From RGIG3701 sp964438515 (GTDB taxonomy: Bacteria > Planctomycetota > Planctomycetia > Pirellulales > Thermoguttaceae), in the NCBI GenBank assembly GCA_964438515.1, contig CAYTLK010000117.1:1-11498 (forward strand): DNA of 11,498 nt. The letters are read 5' to 3'. Made by a program: the position numbers and the translations under genes. Each line of letters begins with the position of its first letter. The first letter of the stretch is position 1. Positions 10,134-11,498 of this stretch are shown piece after piece. A model generated the notes under the pieces. The model did no database searches and was not told where the DNA came from. It saw only the letters and a program-made list of their open reading frames with translations.

Positions 10134-11498
10134 ATGTTCAAAAAAATTTTTACCTCTCTGTTTTGTTTTGGAATAGGTGCTGCAATGCTCACAACTGCGG
10201 TTTTCGGCGACACTCCCAAAGAGTTCAAAGCGCGCGTCGATTCAGAACTTCAGCGGGACCTGAATTTGTGGTATCCGCTTTCTATTGATTCGGAACACGG
10301 CGGCTACCACTCCATCATTTCCCGCGATTGGACGCTTCAGCCGTACGACACCAAAGGAATCGTTCAGCAGGCGCGAATGGCGTGGGTTGCGGCAGAAGTG
10401 GCGCTTCGACGTCCCGAATGGCGCAAGGAACTGGAGCCGTTTTCACTTCAGGGCGCAAAATTCGTTGCGGAAAAAATGTGGGACGCCGAGTATGGCGGGT
10501 TCTACTGGGAAGTAAAAGCGGATGGGACGCCTCTTTCTCAGGAAAATTCCGAAATGAAACACGCCTACGGAATCGCATTTGCGATTTACGGACTTGCAAA
10601 CGCCTACAAACTGACGGGTGAGAAAGAGATTCTCGACCGTGCGGTTGAAGGATTTCAGTGGCTCGACAAAAACGGTCACGATGAGGTAAACGGCGGTTAT
10701 ATTGAAGCATTTTACCGTGATGGAACCCCCATGACGGCCCCGCCCAAAGACCGTCCGGACGTCGTAAAGGGAAAAACCCGCGAACTCCTTGGATGTAAAT
10801 CCATGAATTCCCACCTGCATCTGCTGGAAGCGTTCACCGAACTCTATCGTGTTTGGCCTGACGAAACGCTGCGGGCGCGGCTCGAAGAACTCCTCGTCAT
10901 TATGCGCGACAAAGTAACGACTTGGCCGGGTGCGATGCGTCAGTTTTTCCGTGCAGATTGGACTCCTGCCGCCACGTACGTCTCGTTCGGTCACGATGTA
11001 GAAACTGCGTATCTTCTCGAAGAGGCGCTTGAGGTTCTTGGACGGCCTGAAGACGCAAAAACGCTTGAAGTCTGCAAAAATCTCGTCGATCACGCGTTGG
11101 AATTCGGTTGGGACCGTGAAAATGGAGGCTTTTTCTATGACGGCGCCACATTCGGAGCGTCGCCGGCCGACTCGACGAAGTTCTGGTGGGTGCAGGCCGA
11201 AGGACTCAACGCCCTCCTGAGGATGTACGACCGTTACGGCGAGCAGCGCTATTACGACCTTGCGCTCGAACAGTGGAATTTCATTGAATCGAAAATCGTC
11301 GATGCGGAATTCGGCGGCTGGTACCCGGTGGTGGATGCGGACGGTTCCAATCCCCGCGGTTTGGACAGTCGCTTCTCGCAGGTCTCGCACGGTCTCGAAA
11401 AGGCGCATCTGTGGAAGACTGCGTATCACGAAGTGCGCGCGCTCCTCAATGCGTCGGACGTGTTGGGAAAAATCATAGCGAAAGAAAACAAAAACTAA
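10134..11498 (+). CDS. Exported AGE-family sugar epimerase (N-acylglucosamine / cellobiose 2-epimerase-like)
   Basis: A 454-residue (alpha/alpha)6-barrel protein of the AGE superfamily, which epimerises sugars at C2, such as N-acetylglucosamine/N-acetylmannosamine or the reducing end of cellobiose or mannobiose. Expected active-site residues are present: Arg81 (QQARMAW), His227 (NSHLHLLEAFTELYRVWPD), His287 and Glu290 (SFGHDVETAYLL), the KFWWVQAEG block (349-357) and His432 (TAYHEVRALL). GGFYWEVKADGTP (121-133) and GGWYP (394-398) also fit. Unusually, the first 25 residues form a signal peptide (KK, hydrophobic FTSLFCFGIGAAMLTTAVFG, cleavage likely after Gly25), so it should be periplasmic or outside, whereas most family members are cytoplasmic. 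The NSHLHLLEA / GHDVE pattern looks more like the cellobiose 2-epimerase branch than renin-binding-protein AGEs, but the substrate is open. GGGAG at 10123-10127, six bases before the ATG, fixes the start. It is complete, ending at the window edge. Confidence 0.88.
   Translation: MFKKIFTSLFCFGIGAAMLTTAVFGDTPKEFKARVDSELQRDLNLWYPLSIDSEHGGYHSIISRDWTLQPYDTKGIVQQARMAWVAAEVALRRPEWRKELEPFSLQGAKFVAEKMWDAEYGGFYWEVKADGTPLSQENSEMKHAYGIAFAIYGLANAYKLTGEKEILDRAVEGFQWLDKNGHDEVNGGYIEAFYRDGTPMTAPPKDRPDVVKGKTRELLGCKSMNSHLHLLEAFTELYRVWPDETLRARLEELLVIMRDKVTTWPGAMRQFFRADWTPAATYVSFGHDVETAYLLEEALEVLGRPEDAKTLEVCKNLVDHALEFGWDRENGGFFYDGATFGASPADSTKFWWVQAEGLNALLRMYDRYGEQRYYDLALEQWNFIESKIVDAEFGGWYPVVDADGSNPRGLDSRFSQVSHGLEKAHLWKTAYHEVRALLNASDVLGKIIAKENKN

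Noticed and set aside
10443..11429. 328-codon minus-strand frame opposite the epimerase
   Set aside because: The plus frame holds all AGE catalytic motifs; the antisense frame is a codon-use artefact.

Overview
The window reads as a chromosomal segment of a Gram-negative bacterium, most likely a planctomycete or another PVC-group member. This is inferred from the family mix: a BNR/Asp-box sialidase-like secreted protein of the kind abundant in PVC genomes, a secreted AGE-family epimerase, tiny type-IV-prepilin-like proteins, and a large envelope protein with a macroglobulin-like domain. Base composition is moderate, with AT-rich intergenic DNA. I see no plasmid, phage, IS element, CRISPR array, tRNA or rRNA.

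Layout. Positions 15-740 (+) encode RNase PH. Positions 883-1505 (+) hold a tight operon of three paralogous mini-prepilins that is absent-looking as coding DNA unless very short genes are considered. A probable two-way terminator (about 1506-1545) separates them from a convergent minus-strand gene, 1569-3410, for a membrane-anchored protein with a macroglobulin-type (MG2-like) extracytoplasmic domain; its promoter lies at 3464-3491. The 532-base gap 3411-3942 holds that promoter, a rightward promoter (3584-3611) and a compact multi-helix RNA-like element (3655-3775). Then come ubiE/menG (3943-4656), the sialidase-like exoprotein (4830-6410), a 14-bp perfect palindrome (6431-6465) and an M24 metallopeptidase (6514-7836). 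Convergent with the last is rpoN (7912-9654, minus strand), with a consensus-like sigma-70 promoter at 9793-9820. A divergent promoter at 10041-10069 drives a secreted AGE/cellobiose-2-epimerase-family protein (10134-11498) whose stop codon is the end of the window.

How the genes relate. Most genes are independent housekeeping or accessory units with their own signals: RNA processing (rph), menaquinone methylation (ubiE), alternative sigma factor (rpoN), peptide turnover (M24). The sialidase-like protein and the epimerase both carry signal peptides and both belong to glycan-processing families, suggesting extracytoplasmic glycan use, but they are about 3.7 kb apart and not in one operon. The most unusual items are the triplicated mini-prepilin cassette, the structured element ahead of ubiE, the rpoN gene with two low-complexity insertions and a changed RpoN box, and related 9/18-base coding repeats found in opposite orientation in the peptidase and rpoN genes.
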